A stretch of 64,000 nucleotides of DNA from Arthrobacter sp. ISL-72 (GTDB taxonomy: Bacteria > Actinomycetota > Actinomycetes > Actinomycetales > Micrococcaceae): positions 186,001-250,000 of the forward strand of contig NZ_JAGGPP010000006.1 in NCBI RefSeq assembly GCF_018613755.1, given 5' to 3'. Made by a program: the position numbers and the translations under genes. Each line of letters begins with the position of its first letter. Position 1 is the first letter of the stretch. The notes below the pieces were generated by a model. It worked only from the letters and a program-made list of their open reading frames with translations. It was not told the origin of the DNA and made no database searches. Shown piece after piece: positions 48,843 through 62,418 of the stretch.

Positions 48843-49252
48843 TGAGCGCCCGCGGTAAGGCCCGTAACCGGGCCCTGGATGTTCTCTTTGAGGCGGAGCA
48901 GCGCTCCCTCTCTGCTTTTGATGTGCTGCGCTCCCGCCGCGAACAAACCGATCAGATCGTCAACCCCTACACCCTCGAGATCGTTGAAGGCGTGGTGTCC
49001 CACCAGGCCGCCATCGACGAATTCCTGGAAACCTACTCGCAGGGGTGGACACTGGAACGCATGCCCTCGGTGGACCGCATCATCCTGCGGATCGGCACCT
49101 GGGAACTGCTCTACAACGACGACGTTCCCGACGGCGTGGCAGTCAGCGAGGCGGTTGCCCTGGCCAAGACGCTGTCAACGGACGAGTCGCCGTCGTTCAT
49201 CAACGGCCTGCTGGGCAGGCTCCAGCAGCTGAAGCCCTCGCTGCTGGCATAG
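48842..49252 (+). CDS. nusB: Transcription antitermination factor NusB
   Basis: A 136-residue all-helical protein that binds boxA with S10 during rRNA antitermination. ARGKARNRALDVLFEAEQR at the start and VSEAVALAKTLSTDESPSF with INGLLG near the end match the family. GTG start coupled to efp (TAGTG), an arrangement frequent in actinobacteria. Confidence 0.95.
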   Translation: MSARGKARNRALDVLFEAEQRSLSAFDVLRSRREQTDQIVNPYTLEIVEGVVSHQAAIDEFLETYSQGWTLERMPSVDRIILRIGTWELLYNDDVPDGVAVSEAVALAKTLSTDESPSFINGLLGRLQQLKPSLLA

Positions 49253-49272
49253 CCGCTGAGGTATTGGCAACG

Positions 49273-49315
49273 AAAAGGACCGGCATCCGCCTTCTGGCGG
49301 GTGCCGGTCCTTTTT
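49273..49315. terminator. Bidirectional terminator between nusB and prsW
   Basis: A 19-bp stem with one wobble (arms 49273-49291 and 49296-49314), loop TTCT, and a T-run on the plus strand matched by an A-run at the left base. It can end transcription of nusB and of the convergent protease gene. Confidence 0.92.
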
Positions 49316-49327
49316 CCTTGCCGGCGC

Positions 49328-50590
49328 TTAGCGCAGCATGGCGTCCCGACGGGCGACGATCTCTGCCAGTTGGTGGTGCTCGTCGAGCTGGTGGACGGGA
49401 ACGTCGCGGCCGCTGAGGATGCGTTGCCGGATGAAGGCCAGCCGGGTTGCCGCGACCAGGAACGCCTTCATCTGCGGTCCCCGGCCGAACTGCTTCGCCC
49501 AGCGCACGGCGGACCGGCGGCCGCTGGCGGTTGCCAGCATCTCCACCTCAGGCGGCGTGAACCACCCGGCGGCGGAATATTCCTGCAGCCGCTGCCGGGT
49601 CAGCCGGTTCTCCGCCACCCGCAGCAGCACAATGACGACGACGGCCAGCACGAAGATGGGCACCTGGACCACGATGTACTGAACCAGGAAGTCCCGCCCC
49701 ATGCTGTTCCACGTGCTGTGCAGGAGCATCGCCGGAACCAGCCCGACGGCAAACGCCACCACGGACATTCCCCGGTGCCAGCGGCGTGCCGCAAAACCGA
49801 GGATGGGCCCGGTGGTTCCGGTGAAGATCGCGTGGGCAAACGGGGACATGACACCCCTCAGGAAAAACACGACGGCGAAGTCGGCGCCGGGCGTGCTCGA
49901 TTCGGCGATGGCCCGCCCGAAGTACAGGATGTTCTCGGTGAAGGCGAAACCGCCGGCAATCGTGAAGGCAAACACCACGCCGTCCACGGGGCCGTCGAAG
50001 TGCTTCCGCGCAAGCACCAGGAGAAGCAGCAGGCCCAGGGACTTGGCGAATTCCTCCACCACCGGCGCCTGGACCGTCACGGCGAAGGTCTGATAGTCCA
50101 TGCCGACCGGCGGCTGGGCGGCCAGGGAAAAGAAGGGCTGGATGAGCATCGTGACCGAGATGGACACCGCGGCACCCCACAGGAAGGCGAACAGCAGCAG
50201 GCGCTTCGGTTCGGGTTCCCAGCGGTCAATCACGTACACGGCCAGCAGCACGGCGCCCAGGGGAACAAGCGACGCGATGAACCCGACCACGAAGCCGGTG
50301 ACTCCCGTGCTGCCCAGAAGGTAGGGGAGGACCAGGAAAAGGCTCGCGAAGGCAAGGAATCCGCCGCCTGCAACGAGTCCGATCACCCCGGCACTGCTGC
50401 GGCCGGCAGTAGCGGCAGGTGGAATCACCGTGCTGACGGCACGTGCGGAGTTCGCGGGCGCCGCCAGATAGTGATCCGGCTGGACGTGGCCCAGCCAGGT
50501 GGGATTTGCCTGCTGGGGCAAGAGTGGCCGATGCCCGTAGCGGTGACCGGCGGCGGGATCGTGCTGCGGCCAGGGCGCGTTCGATGTCAT
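49328..50590 (-). CDS. PrsW-family intramembrane metalloprotease
   Basis: A polytopic membrane protease, 420 residues from ATG 50590. The active-site motifs of the family are present: EEFAK (in PVVEEFAKSLG), FTENILYF, the histidine in PFAHAIFTG, and HSTWN. PrsW of Bacillus cuts an anti-sigma factor; targets in actinobacteria are unknown. About 70 residues of polar, Pro/His-rich N-terminus precede the first helix and ~75 soluble residues follow the last. A longer frame to 50803 would run into the pyr leader. Convergent with nusB, divergent from pyrR. Confidence 0.87.
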   Translation of the reverse strand: MTSNAPWPQHDPAAGHRYGHRPLLPQQANPTWLGHVQPDHYLAAPANSARAVSTVIPPAATAGRSSAGVIGLVAGGGFLAFASLFLVLPYLLGSTGVTGFVVGFIASLVPLGAVLLAVYVIDRWEPEPKRLLLFAFLWGAAVSISVTMLIQPFFSLAAQPPVGMDYQTFAVTVQAPVVEEFAKSLGLLLLLVLARKHFDGPVDGVVFAFTIAGGFAFTENILYFGRAIAESSTPGADFAVVFFLRGVMSPFAHAIFTGTTGPILGFAARRWHRGMSVVAFAVGLVPAMLLHSTWNSMGRDFLVQYIVVQVPIFVLAVVVIVLLRVAENRLTRQRLQEYSAAGWFTPPEVEMLATASGRRSAVRWAKQFGRGPQMKAFLVAATRLAFIRQRILSGRDVPVHQLDEHHQLAEIVARRDAMLR

Positions 50591-50603
50591 AGGACTGAGC
50601 CTA
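50591..50603 (-). promoter_or_regulatory. Leaderless promoter of the PrsW gene
   Basis: On the minus strand TAGGCT (50603-50598) is followed by seven bases and the ATG at 50590. No ribosome site lies between. The geometry matches the other predicted leaderless starts. Confidence 0.4.
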
Positions 50604-50762
50604 TGTCGCCTCCCGGCAGCTTCCAAGGCGGCGGGAGCGTGGAAAGCCACGGCCTCACCGGCGACGGAGTGTGATGTTAAACGCCCCCATGGCAGCCGGC
50701 ATCCAGCCGGACCGCGAAAGCCGGTGTGGTAATTTTGAAGAGCAAATGTTCCTTTTTTAATT

Positions 50763-50790
50763 CCGTCCCGTGAGGCGGGGAAAGGGGAGA
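50763..50790 (+). promoter_or_regulatory. PyrR-binding RNA motif and pyrR ribosome site
   Basis: TCCCGTGAGGC at 50766-50776 fits the conserved PyrR-binding sequence UCCNGNGAGGY. It can form a short hairpin (CCCG with CGGG around TGAGG), and the Shine-Dalgarno AGGGGAGA follows only six bases later. UMP-bound PyrR would thus hold back translation of the operon, as described for mycobacterial pyr mRNA. Confidence 0.65.
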
Positions 50791-50796
50791 CGAGCG

Positions 50797-51381
50797 TTGA
50801 CATCAGTCACAGAAGCACCGGTTCCGGCCAGGGTTGTGCTCAACTCTGCGGACATTGAACGTGCTCTCACTCGTATCGCCCATGAGATCCTCGAAGCCAA
50901 CAAAGGTTCCCAGGATCTGGTGCTGCTGGGCATTCCGCGCCGCGGCTATCCGCTGGCGGTCCGCCTTGCCAGGAAAATCGCCGCCGCCGATCCCACCGTG
51001 GACGCCGCCGCCATCGTAGGCCAGCTGGACGTCACCATGTTCCGGGACGATCTCTCCCACCAGCCCACGCGGCCCCCGTATCCCACCCAGCTGCCGCGCA
51101 CCGGCATCGACAACAAGGTGGTGGTCCTGATCGACGACGTCCTCTACTCCGGCAGGACCATCCGTGCAGCCCTGGACGCACTCGTGGACCTGGGCCGCCC
51201 GCGCATCGTCCGGCTCGCCGTCATGATCGACCGCGGCCACCGTGAACTGCCCATCCGCGCCGACCACGTCGGCAAGAACCTTCCCACCTCATCCTCCGAG
51301 AAGGTCCGGGTCCGGCTCGAAGAAACCGACTCCGTCGACGGCACGCCGGTCAACGAAGTGGTCATCGAGGCAGGCGCATGA
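50797..51381 (+). CDS. pyrR: Pyrimidine operon regulator / uracil phosphoribosyltransferase PyrR
   Basis: A 194-residue phosphoribosyltransferase-fold protein that senses UMP and UTP and binds pyr mRNA; many also have UPRT activity. The PRPP loop [19 protein letters not shown] is exact, and [13 protein letters not shown] is typical. TTG at 50797 has a well-spaced AGGGGAGA site; the upstream GTG at 50770 lies inside the PyrR-binding hairpin. ATGA overlap with pyrB. Confidence 0.93.
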   Translation: MTSVTEAPVPARVVLNSADIERALTRIAHEILEANKGSQDLVLLGIPRRGYPLAVRLARKIAAADPTVDAAAIVGQLDVTMFRDDLSHQPTRPPYPTQLPRTGIDNKVVVLIDDVLYSGRTIRAALDALVDLGRPRIVRLAVMIDRGHRELPIRADHVGKNLPTSSSEKVRVRLEETDSVDGTPVNEVVIEAGA

Positions 51382-52406
51382 AGCACCTCCTTTCCACCGA
51401 GGACCTCAGCCTCAGCAACGCCATCCGCATCCTCGACACCGCAGAGGAAATGTCCGCCGTGGGGGACCGGGAAGTCAAGAAGCTCCCCGCCCTCCGCGGG
51501 CGCACGGTGGTGAACCTCTTCTTCGAGGATTCCACCCGCACGCGGATCTCGTTCGAAGCGGCAGCAAAGCGGCTCTCCGCGGACGTCATCAACTTCGCCG
51601 CCAAAGGATCCTCCGTTTCCAAGGGCGAGTCCCTCAAGGACACGGCCCAGACGCTGGCTGCCATGGGGGCGGACGCCGTCGTCATCCGCCACTGGGCTTC
51701 CGGCGCGCCGCACCGGCTGGCCGCCACGGACTGGATCGACGCCGCCGTCATCAACGCCGGCGACGGCACCCATGAACACCCCACCCAGGCACTGCTGGAC
51801 GCATTCACGATGCGCCGGCACTGGGCCACGCTCAACGGAACCTCGTCGGCCGGCGCAGACCTGAGGGGCATGCGCGTCGCCATCGCGGGAGACGTGCTCC
51901 ACTCCAGGGTGGCCCGCTCGAATGTCTGGCTGCTCCGCACCCTCGGCGCCGAGGTCACCCTGGTGGCGCCGCCCACCCTGCTGCCCATCGGCGTCGGGCA
52001 ATGGCCCTGCAGCGTCAGCTACAACATGGACGAAACCCTCGAAAAGGGCGTCGACGCCGTGATGATGCTCCGCGTGCAGGGCGAACGGATGAACGCGTCT
52101 TTCTTCCCCACGACACGCGAGTACTCCCGCCGCTGGGGCTTCGACGACAACCGCCTCCGCACCCTCGACCGCCTGGGCCTGAAGGACACCATCATCATGC
52201 ACCCCGGTCCCATGAACCGCGGCCTGGAAATTTCCTCCGCGGCCGCGGACTCCCACCGGTCCACCGTGCTGGCTCAGGTGCGCAACGGCGTGTCCATCCG
52301 GATGGCCGCCCTGTACCTGCTGCTCTCCGGGGACACCCGCGAACCGGCCGCAACCCCGGCCGCCTATTCCACCAACGCCGCCTATTCCACCAAGGAGAGC
52401 CACTGA
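51378..52406 (+). CDS. pyrB: Aspartate carbamoyltransferase catalytic subunit
   Basis: A 342-residue enzyme for the committed step of pyrimidine synthesis. Carbamoyl-phosphate binding is seen in [12 protein letters not shown], the lysine loop in [10 protein letters not shown], and [10 protein letters not shown] follows. A short Ala/Thr-rich tail with an [12 protein letters not shown] duplication precedes the stop. No regulatory subunit gene is present, as usual in actinobacteria. Confidence 0.96.
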   Translation: MKHLLSTEDLSLSNAIRILDTAEEMSAVGDREVKKLPALRGRTVVNLFFEDSTRTRISFEAAAKRLSADVINFAAKGSSVSKGESLKDTAQTLAAMGADAVVIRHWASGAPHRLAATDWIDAAVINAGDGTHEHPTQALLDAFTMRRHWATLNGTSSAGADLRGMRVAIAGDVLHSRVARSNVWLLRTLGAEVTLVAPPTLLPIGVGQWPCSVSYNMDETLEKGVDAVMMLRVQGERMNASFFPTTREYSRRWGFDDNRLRTLDRLGLKDTIIMHPGPMNRGLEISSAAADSHRSTVLAQVRNGVSIRMAALYLLLSGDTREPAATPAAYSTNAAYSTKESH

Positions 52407-53800
52407 TGGCACACGATCACCAGGACGCAGCCACCAGCGGGGCCTACCTCATCCGCGGCGCGGCCATTCTCGGCGGCGCCGCCGAAGACCTCCTGATCCG
52501 TGACGGCATCATCGCCGAACGCGGCCAGGACCTGGCGGGCACGGACGCAGCGGAAGGCGCCACCGTCATCGAAGCAGCCGGCCTGGTGGCCCTGCCGGGC
52601 ATGGTGGACATTCACACGCACCTCCGCGAACCGGGACGCGAGGACGCCGAAACGGTGGAGACCGGCACCCGCGCCGCCGCCCTGGGCGGCTACACCGCCG
52701 TGCACGCCATGGCCAACAGCAACCCCGTTGCCGACACCGCCGGCGTCGTGGAGCAGGTGCACAGCCTGGGCCGTGCCGCCGGCTGGGTGGACGTCCGCCC
52801 CGTCGGTGCCGTCACCGTCGGCCTGGCGGGCGAGCAGCTGGCCGAACTCGGCGCCATGGCCGACTCCCGCGCCGAAGTCCGCGTCTTCTCCGACGACGGC
52901 ATCTGCGTGCACGACCCCGTGATCATGCGCCGCGCCCTCGAATACGTCAAGGCGTTCGACGGCGTCGTGGCGCAGCACGCGCAGGAGCCCCGGCTCACCG
53001 CCGGCGCGCAGATGAACGAAGGCGACGTCTCCGCCGTACTGGGCCTGACCGGCTGGCCCGCGGTGGCTGAGGAAAGCATCATTGCCCGCGACGTCCTGCT
53101 GGCCCAGCACGTCGGCTCCCGGCTGCACGTCTGCCACGTCTCCACGGCAGGTTCGGTGGAAATCATCCGCTGGGCCAAAGCCCGCGGGATCAATGTCACT
53201 GCCGAAGTGACGCCCCACCACCTGCTGCTCACCGACGAACTGGTCCGCAGCTACGACCCCGTCTACAAGGTCAACCCGCCGCTGCGCACTGACTCCGATG
53301 TCCAGGCACTGCGCGCCGCCCTGGCCGACGGCACCATCGACGTCGTCGGCACCGACCACGCCCCGCACCCCAGCGAGCACAAGGAATGCGAATGGGCGCA
53401 GGCGGCCATGGGCATGACGGGACTCGAAACGGCGCTGTCCGTGGTCCAGGACACCATGATCGAAACCGGCCTGATGGGCTGGGAAGACTTCGCCCGGGTC
53501 ACGTCCACCGATCCCGCGGCTATCGGCCGGGTGGCGGACCAGGGACGTCCGCTGGAGGCCGGCGAGCCCGCCAACGTCACACTGGTGGACCCGGCTGCGC
53601 GCTGGACCGTGGACCCTTCTAAGATGGCAACCATGGGCCGTAACTCTCCGTTCGCCGGAAGGGAACTCCCGGGCAAGGTCGTGGCGACGTTCTTCAAGGG
53701 CCACCCCACCGTCCTGAACGGCGAACTCAACACGCCGTACCGGCACCCGGCCTACAGGGAAACAACCGGGCCCGCCACAGCCCCCGCCGGCGGGTACTGA
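52406..53800 (+). CDS. pyrC: Dihydroorotase
   Basis: A 464-residue class I dihydroorotase. Zinc ligands and catalytic residues appear in [10 protein letters not shown], in VCHVSTAGS and in [15 protein letters not shown] at 52406 overlaps the pyrB stop (TGATG) with AAGGAGAG before it; open frame further upstream lies inside pyrB. The stop overlaps the next gene by one base. Confidence 0.96.
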   Translation: MAHDHQDAATSGAYLIRGAAILGGAAEDLLIRDGIIAERGQDLAGTDAAEGATVIEAAGLVALPGMVDIHTHLREPGREDAETVETGTRAAALGGYTAVHAMANSNPVADTAGVVEQVHSLGRAAGWVDVRPVGAVTVGLAGEQLAELGAMADSRAEVRVFSDDGICVHDPVIMRRALEYVKAFDGVVAQHAQEPRLTAGAQMNEGDVSAVLGLTGWPAVAEESIIARDVLLAQHVGSRLHVCHVSTAGSVEIIRWAKARGINVTAEVTPHHLLLTDELVRSYDPVYKVNPPLRTDSDVQALRAALADGTIDVVGTDHAPHPSEHKECEWAQAAMGMTGLETALSVVQDTMIETGLMGWEDFARVTSTDPAAIGRVADQGRPLEAGEPANVTLVDPAARWTVDPSKMATMGRNSPFAGRELPGKVVATFFKGHPTVLNGELNTPYRHPAYRETTGPATAPAGGY

Positions 53801-54318
53801 TGGACAAAATATTCCCCGGACTCGCCATGCTGGCGATCATCGCGGTGGTGTTCGTGCTGCTCTTCATCGGGTGGCGGAACCGCCTGAGGCGCCAGTCCGA
53901 CGTCGAACAGCTCCCTGCCCTACCGGCGGAACTTAGCCTGCCGCTGGCCTCCGCCGACGGCCAGTACGTCGCCACCACCACGGCCGGCGACTGGCTGGAC
54001 CGGATCGCCGTCCAGGGCCTGGGAATCCGCACCACCGCGGAACTCACCGTCCACCCTGAAGGCGTGCTGTTCGAGCGTTCCGGCGCCGGCCCGGTCTTCA
54101 TTCCGGCGGACAGGCTCACCGGGGTCCGCCAGGACAGCGGCATGGCCGGGAAGTTCGTCGAAAAGGACGGGCTCCTGGTAATCAGCTGGACACTGGGAAA
54201 CCGTGAACTGGACACCGGCTTCCGGACCCGGCGCGCCGACGACAAACCGGCCGTCCTCAAAGCCTTTCAAGAATTGATCTCCGCAGCCCCTCAGGCAGAT
54301 GCCGATAGTGGAAAGTAA
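53800..54318 (+). CDS. Membrane-anchored PH-like protein of the pyr operon
   Basis: A 172-residue protein with one N-terminal helix (about 7-25), a basic stop-transfer (WRNRLRRQ) and a cytoplasmic beta-rich domain (about 55-160) resembling bacterial PH-like domains. A membrane protein in this position, between pyrC and carA, recurs in actinobacterial pyr operons, but its role is unknown. Its ATG lies in the pyrC stop codon and its end overlaps the possible longer start of carA. Confidence 0.78.
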   Translation: MDKIFPGLAMLAIIAVVFVLLFIGWRNRLRRQSDVEQLPALPAELSLPLASADGQYVATTTAGDWLDRIAVQGLGIRTTAELTVHPEGVLFERSGAGPVFIPADRLTGVRQDSGMAGKFVEKDGLLVISWTLGNRELDTGFRTRRADDKPAVLKAFQELISAAPQADADSGK

Positions 54319-54322
54319 CAAC

Positions 54323-55593
54323 GTGACAGAGACAGAAGTGACAGCAAACGCAGGTACCGCACCTGAAGCCCAGATTTCCACCCCGGCAGTGCTGGTGCTC
54401 GAGGACGGCCGCATGTTCCGCGGCAGCAGCTACGGCGCCACCGGCACCGCCCTGGGCGAGGCGGTCTTCGCCACCGGCATGACCGGCTACCAGGAGACCA
54501 TCACCGATCCCTCCTACGCCCGCCAGCTGGTGGTCCAGACCGCCCCGCATATCGGCAACACCGGCGTCAACGGCGAGGACGCCGAATCCCGCCGCATCTG
54601 GGTGGCCGGCTACATCGTCCGCGACGCCGCCCGCCGCCCGTCCAACTGGCGCTCGGAGCGTCCCCTGGACGAGGAACTGGTCAAGCAGGGCATCGTCGGA
54701 ATCCAGGGTGTGGACACCCGCGCCATCACCCGCCACCTGCGCGAGCACAAGACCATGCGCGCCGGCATCTTCTCCGGCGAGTCCGCCCAGGCCTCGGACA
54801 AGGAACTGCTCGACGCCGTGCTGGCCAGCGCCCCGATGGAAGGCTCCCGCCTGGCTGAGGAAGTCAGCGTCGAGGAGTCCTACATCGTGGAGCCCAAGGA
54901 CTGGGGCTGGGACGGCGAGCCGCGATTCAGCATCGCCGCGATCGACCTCGGCATCAAGCGGATGACACCCATCCGCTTCGCCGAGCGCGGAGTCCGCGTC
55001 CACGTCCTGCCCGCCACGGCCACCCTGGCGGACGTCAAGGCCGTGAACCCGGACGGTTTCTTTATGTCCAACGGCCCCGGCGACCCCGCCACCGCCGACA
55101 ACCAGGTCCAGCTGCTCCGCTCGGTGCTGGATGAGAAGCTGCCGTACTTCGGCATCTGCTTCGGCAACCAGATCCTCGGCCGCGCCCTGGGCTTCGGAAC
55201 GTACAAGCTCCGCTACGGACACCGCGGCATCAACCAGCCCGTCATGGACCGCCGCACCGGCAAGGTGGAAATCACCTCGCAGAACCACGGCTTTGCCGTG
55301 GACGCTCCGCTCGACGGCGCCACCCAGGCTCCCGAGGAGCGGTACGGCCGCGTCGAGGTCAGCCACGTCAGCCTGAACGACGACGTCGTGGAAGGCCTCT
55401 CCTGCCTGGACATCCCCGCCTTCTCGGTGCAGTACCACCCGGAAGCCGCCTCCGGGCCGCATGACGCCGCCTACCTTTTCGACCGCTTCATCGAGCTGAT
55501 GGAGGGCACCCGGGACGGCCGCACGGCCAACCTGTCGGAGAAGCCCGCAGACGTTCAGACCACCACCGATTCCAAGACTGAGGACAAGAAGTA

Positions 55594-55594
<1 letters not shown>
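54323..55594 (+). CDS. carA: Carbamoyl-phosphate synthase small subunit
   Basis: A 423-residue glutaminase subunit making ammonia for CarB. The nucleophile is the Cys in [13 protein letters not shown], the histidine and glutamate are in [10 protein letters not shown], and the N-terminal [14 protein letters not shown] is typical. GTG at 54323 is preferred, five bases after the previous stop with GGAAAG upstream; an ATG at 54299 is possible. Its TAA shares a base with the carB ATG. Confidence 0.95.
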
Positions 55595-58885
<3,291 letters not shown>

Positions 58886-58893
<8 letters not shown>

Positions 58894-59752
58894 GCCTGAA
58901 GCAGCACCCACGGCCGGCCGGGAGCCGTTCGGCTCCCGGCTCAGCCGGGCCATGGCCCACCGCGGTCCGCTGTGCGTCGGCATTGACCCGCACCCGGGAC
59001 TCCTGAAGGCCTGGGGACTAAACGACGACGCCGCCGGCCTGGAGCGTTTCTCGCTGACCGTCGTCGAGGCGGTGGGTTCGCTCGCTGCCGCCGTGAAGCC
59101 GCAGGTGGCCCTGTACGAGCGGCACGGCTCCGCGGGAATTGCCGTGCTGGAACGCACGCTTGCATCGGCGGCCGACGCCGGTGTCCTGACCATTGCCGAC
59201 GCCAAGCGCGGCGACATCGGTTCCACCATGGCGGCGTACGCGGACGCGTGGCTCCGGGACGGCTCGTCGCTGGCCGCGGATTCCGTGACCTTGAGCCCGT
59301 ACCTTGGCTTCGAGTCCCTGCGCCCTGCCCTGGACCTTGCTGCCGAGTACGGCCGCGGCGTTTTTGTCCTGGCGCTCACGTCCAATCCGGAAGGCGCCTC
59401 CGTCCAGCACGTGGGCGGCGTCGACTCCGTCGCCCGGCGGATCGTAGAGGCGGCAGCAGGCGAGAACAGCCGGTACCCTGGTGCCCTGGGCTCCGTGGGC
59501 CTGGTGGTCGGCGCGACGGTGGGCGGGGCCCTGCAGGACCTGCAGCTGGACCTGGCAGCGGTGCGCGGAATCATCCTCGCACCAGGGCTCGGTGCCCAGG
59601 GAGCCACGGCCGCGGACCTGAAGGAAACGTTCGGCTCCGCCTATGCCCAGGTCCTTGGTACGTCGAGCCGCGACATCCTCTCAGCCGGTCCCGCCGTAGG
59701 CGCACTGCGGGACGCGGCGCGGCGCACCCTGGAACCGCTGCTGGCCCGCTGA
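58886..59752 (+). CDS. pyrF: Orotidine 5'-phosphate decarboxylase
   Basis: A 288-residue enzyme of the type found in mycobacteria and Arthrobacter (group with CVGIDPHP near the start). The catalytic lysine-aspartate array is in [13 protein letters not shown]. It completes UMP synthesis; pyrD and pyrE are not in this stretch. The ATG lies inside the carB end, so the whole pyr operon is coupled. No terminator is evident before the next gene. Confidence 0.95.
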
Positions 59753-59790
59753 TCCATTGATTTCTGCGCCAGGCTAGGGGTAGGTTCAGG

Positions 59791-60195
59791 ATGACTCCAA
59801 CGGCCGTTGCCTTGGATCAGGGTGACGATTCGGGGGTGACTGAAGTGAGTTTGCGGCCCCTGACGGAGCAGGAACGCGCGGAAGCTTTGGGGAAGGCGGC
59901 GGCGGCCAGGGCCGCACGCGCCGAGGCCAAGGAGCAGCTGAAGTCCGGGACCCTGTCCGTCGCTGACCTGATCAGTTCCGGCGACGGAGATTCCGCCATG
60001 GCGCGAATGAAGGTTTCCGAGATGCTCGAAGCCCTGCCCGGAATTGGCCGGGTCAGGGCTGCGGCCATCATGGACGAACTCGGTATTGCCGCGTCCCGGA
60101 GGCTGCGGGGACTCGGCATTCACCAGCGCCGGGCGCTGGTAGATTTTATGAACGAGAATCACGTCCATCCGAATAACGCCAAAAGGAATATGTGA
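59791..60195 (+). CDS. Actinobacterial integration host factor (mIHF)
   Basis: A nucleoid-associated protein of the actinobacterial type, unrelated to enterobacterial IHF. The helix-two-turns-helix part has [18 protein letters not shown] and ASRRLRGLG, which bind DNA. The ATG at 59791 gives 134 residues; GTG codons at 59836 and 59845 ([15 protein letters not shown]) would give a length nearer the usual ~105-residue family form and may be the real start. A TAGGTT box sits at 59781-59786. The stop overlaps the gmk start. Confidence 0.88.
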   Translation: MTPTAVALDQGDDSGVTEVSLRPLTEQERAEALGKAAAARAARAEAKEQLKSGTLSVADLISSGDGDSAMARMKVSEMLEALPGIGRVRAAAIMDELGIAASRRLRGLGIHQRRALVDFMNENHVHPNNAKRNM

Positions 60196-60764
60196 GCAAG
60201 AAACCGGGACTGACAGTCCTCGCCGGTCCGACGGCTGTTGGTAAAGGCACCGTGTCCACCTACATCCGGGACAACTACCCCGAAGTCTGGCTTTCCGTCT
60301 CAGCAACCACCCGCCCGCCGCGTCCTGGTGAGACGGACGGGGTTCACTACTTTTTCAAGTCCGCCACAGAGTTCGACGCGCTGGTGGCCGACGGGGAGCT
60401 GCTGGAGTGGGCCGTGGTCCATGGCCGGAACCGCTACGGCACGCTCCGCAGCACCGTTGACGCCGCCATCGCAGACGGCCGGTCCGTGCTGCTGGAGATC
60501 GACCTGCAGGGTGCGCGCCAGGTCAAGCAGGCCGTTCCGGACGCGCAGTTCGTCTTCCTGGCCCCGCCCAGCTGGGAGGAAATGGTCCGCCGCCTGGTGG
60601 GCCGCGGCACGGAAAGCGCGGAGGAACAGCAGCAAAGACTGGAAACCGCTAAACTAGAACTTGCCGCTGAGCCGGAGTTCGATCACACCGTCATCAATGA
60701 TGACGTTCGACGCGCAGCGGACGAGCTTGTTTCACTCATGGGGCTCACCCCGCACCCGCACTAG
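60192..60764 (+). CDS. gmk: Guanylate kinase
   Basis: A 190-residue kinase turning GMP into GDP. The P-loop is [11 protein letters not shown], the GMP-binding [12 protein letters not shown] and GVHYFF follow, and [11 protein letters not shown] is the Walker B region. GTG start overlapping the mIHF stop (GTGA). The mIHF-gmk-rpoZ order is a conserved actinobacterial block. Confidence 0.96.
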   Translation: MSKKPGLTVLAGPTAVGKGTVSTYIRDNYPEVWLSVSATTRPPRPGETDGVHYFFKSATEFDALVADGELLEWAVVHGRNRYGTLRSTVDAAIADGRSVLLEIDLQGARQVKQAVPDAQFVFLAPPSWEEMVRRLVGRGTESAEEQQQRLETAKLELAAEPEFDHTVINDDVRRAADELVSLMGLTPHPH

Positions 60765-60803
60765 CCGCCGGGTCGGATCGGCCCGTTAGAATTTGGAGAA
60801 TTC

Positions 60804-61064
60804 GTGTCCACGAACCTTGAAGGCATCATCAACCCGCCGATCGACGAGCTGCTGACGGCAGCTGATTCCAAGTACGGCTTGGTGATCTTCGGTGCCAAGC
60901 GTGCACGTCAGATCAACGCATACTACGCCCAGCTGCACGAGGGCCTGTTCGAATACGTTGGCCCGCTGGTCGACACCAAGCTGAACGAGAAGTCGCTGTC
61001 CATCGCCCTGCGCGAGATCAACGAAGGCAAGCTCGTTTCCACGCCGATCGAACCTGCAGAGTAG
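60804..61064 (+). CDS. rpoZ: DNA-directed RNA polymerase subunit omega
   Basis: An 86-residue subunit that aids folding of beta-prime. [20 protein letters not shown] and [12 protein letters not shown] match the actinobacterial form. GTG start with TTGGAGAATTC as ribosome site; TAGAAT at 60787-60792 may be a local -10. It lies 39 bases after gmk. Confidence 0.95.
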   Translation: MSTNLEGIINPPIDELLTAADSKYGLVIFGAKRARQINAYYAQLHEGLFEYVGPLVDTKLNEKSLSIALREINEGKLVSTPIEPAE

Positions 61065-61103
61065 ATCTCAGCAAAATACAGACTGCCTGTTGACGGAGGT
61101 CAC

Positions 61104-62339
61104 GTGCGCATAGTCCTCGGAGTCGGGGGAGGGATTGCCGCCTACAAGGTGGCATCGCTCCTCCGGCTTTTTACTGAAGCCGGGCATAACGTCACGGTGA
61201 TTCCCACGGAGGCTGCCAACCGCTTTGTCGGGGTGGCAACCTGGGAGGCCCTTTCCGGTAATCCGGTCAGCAACAGCGTCTTCGCCGACGTCCCGTCCGT
61301 CAACCATGTCCGCCTGGGGCATGAGGCAGATCTCATTGTTGTGGCTCCGGCGACGGCGGACCTTCTGGCCCGCGCGGCCGGCGGCCACGCCGACGACCTC
61401 CTGACCAACACCCTCCTGATGGCCAGCGGGCCGGTGCTGATGGCACCGGCCATGCACACCGAAATGTGGCGGCACGCCGCCACCCAGGCGAACGTGGAGA
61501 CGCTGCGCAGCCGGGGCATTACGGTCCTCGAACCCGCCAGCGGACGGCTCACCGGATCCGACTCCGGCCCCGGCCGGCTGCCCGAGCCGGAGGCCATTTT
61601 CGACGCCGCCATGGCCCTGATGCAGGACACCGGCGTTCCGGCGCAGCTGCCGCTGGCCGGGCGGACCGTCACGGTCAGCGCCGGCGGCACGAGGGAACCC
61701 CTGGATCCGGTCCGGTTCCTCGGCAACCGCTCGTCGGGGAAGCAGGGGGTCGCGCTTGCGGTGGCCGCGCGCGATGCCGGGGCGAGCGTCCGGCTGATTG
61801 CCGCCCACATGGAAGTGCCTGCGCCCGCCGGCGTCGAGGTGGTCCACGTGGAAACAGCGCTGCAGCTCCGGGAAGCGGCGCTGCGCGCGGCAGCCGATTC
61901 CGACGTCGTGATCATGGCAGCCGCCGTGGCGGACTTCCGGCCCGCGGACGTTTCGGATACCAAGATCAAGAAGCGTGACGGGACCGCGGATCCTGTCATC
62001 AGCCTGCTGCGCAACCCGGACATCCTGCAGGAGCTTGTGGAAGTCCGCGGGGCGCACAAGCCCGGGCAGCTGATCGTGGGTTTTGCGGCTGAAACCGGCG
62101 ACGCGCACGGGGACGTCCTCGCCTACGCCGAAGCCAAGCTGCGGCGGAAGGGCTGTGACCTCCTGGTGGTCAACCATGTGGGCGAGGGCCTGGTGTTCGG
62201 CCAGGACCGGAATTCCGTGATCATCCTCTCGCGCCTCGGCTCCGAACCACAGGCAGCGTCCGGTTCTAAGGATGATGTTGCGGCCGCCGTCATTGACCGC
62301 ATCAGCTCCGAGCTGAGCCGCGTTTCTCCACGAGCGTGA
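61104..62339 (+). CDS. coaBC: CoaBC: phosphopantothenoylcysteine decarboxylase / phosphopantothenate-cysteine ligase
   Basis: A 411-residue fusion for two steps of coenzyme A synthesis. The CoaC flavoprotein domain (1-185) starts with VLGVGGGIAAYK and has the active APAMHTEMW motif. The CoaB domain (from about 190) has VSAGGTREPLDPVRF and NRSSGKQG for dimer and CTP binding. GTG start with GGAGGT at good spacing, 39 bases after rpoZ. Confidence 0.95.
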   Translation: MRIVLGVGGGIAAYKVASLLRLFTEAGHNVTVIPTEAANRFVGVATWEALSGNPVSNSVFADVPSVNHVRLGHEADLIVVAPATADLLARAAGGHADDLLTNTLLMASGPVLMAPAMHTEMWRHAATQANVETLRSRGITVLEPASGRLTGSDSGPGRLPEPEAIFDAAMALMQDTGVPAQLPLAGRTVTVSAGGTREPLDPVRFLGNRSSGKQGVALAVAARDAGASVRLIAAHMEVPAPAGVEVVHVETALQLREAALRAAADSDVVIMAAAVADFRPADVSDTKIKKRDGTADPVISLLRNPDILQELVEVRGAHKPGQLIVGFAAETGDAHGDVLAYAEAKLRRKGCDLLVVNHVGEGLVFGQDRNSVIILSRLGSEPQAASGSKDDVAAAVIDRISSELSRVSPRA

Positions 62340-62406
62340 CAGGCCGCCTGCGCAAGGCCTCCTTAGCAGGGGGACACATGCCGCGGCCCGAACGATTCCC
62401 AACCAG

Positions 62407-62418
62407 TAAGGTAGTTGA
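62407..62418 (+). promoter_or_regulatory. Leaderless promoter of metK
   Basis: TAAGGT at 62407-62412 plus six bases leads directly to the metK GTG at 62419. With no leader, no S-adenosylmethionine riboswitch is possible at this promoter. Confidence 0.45.

Noticed and set aside
50735..50759. T-rich run after GAGCAAATGTTC as a pyr attenuator terminator
   Set aside because: The stem would have only about four pairs including a wobble; too weak to support an attenuation model.
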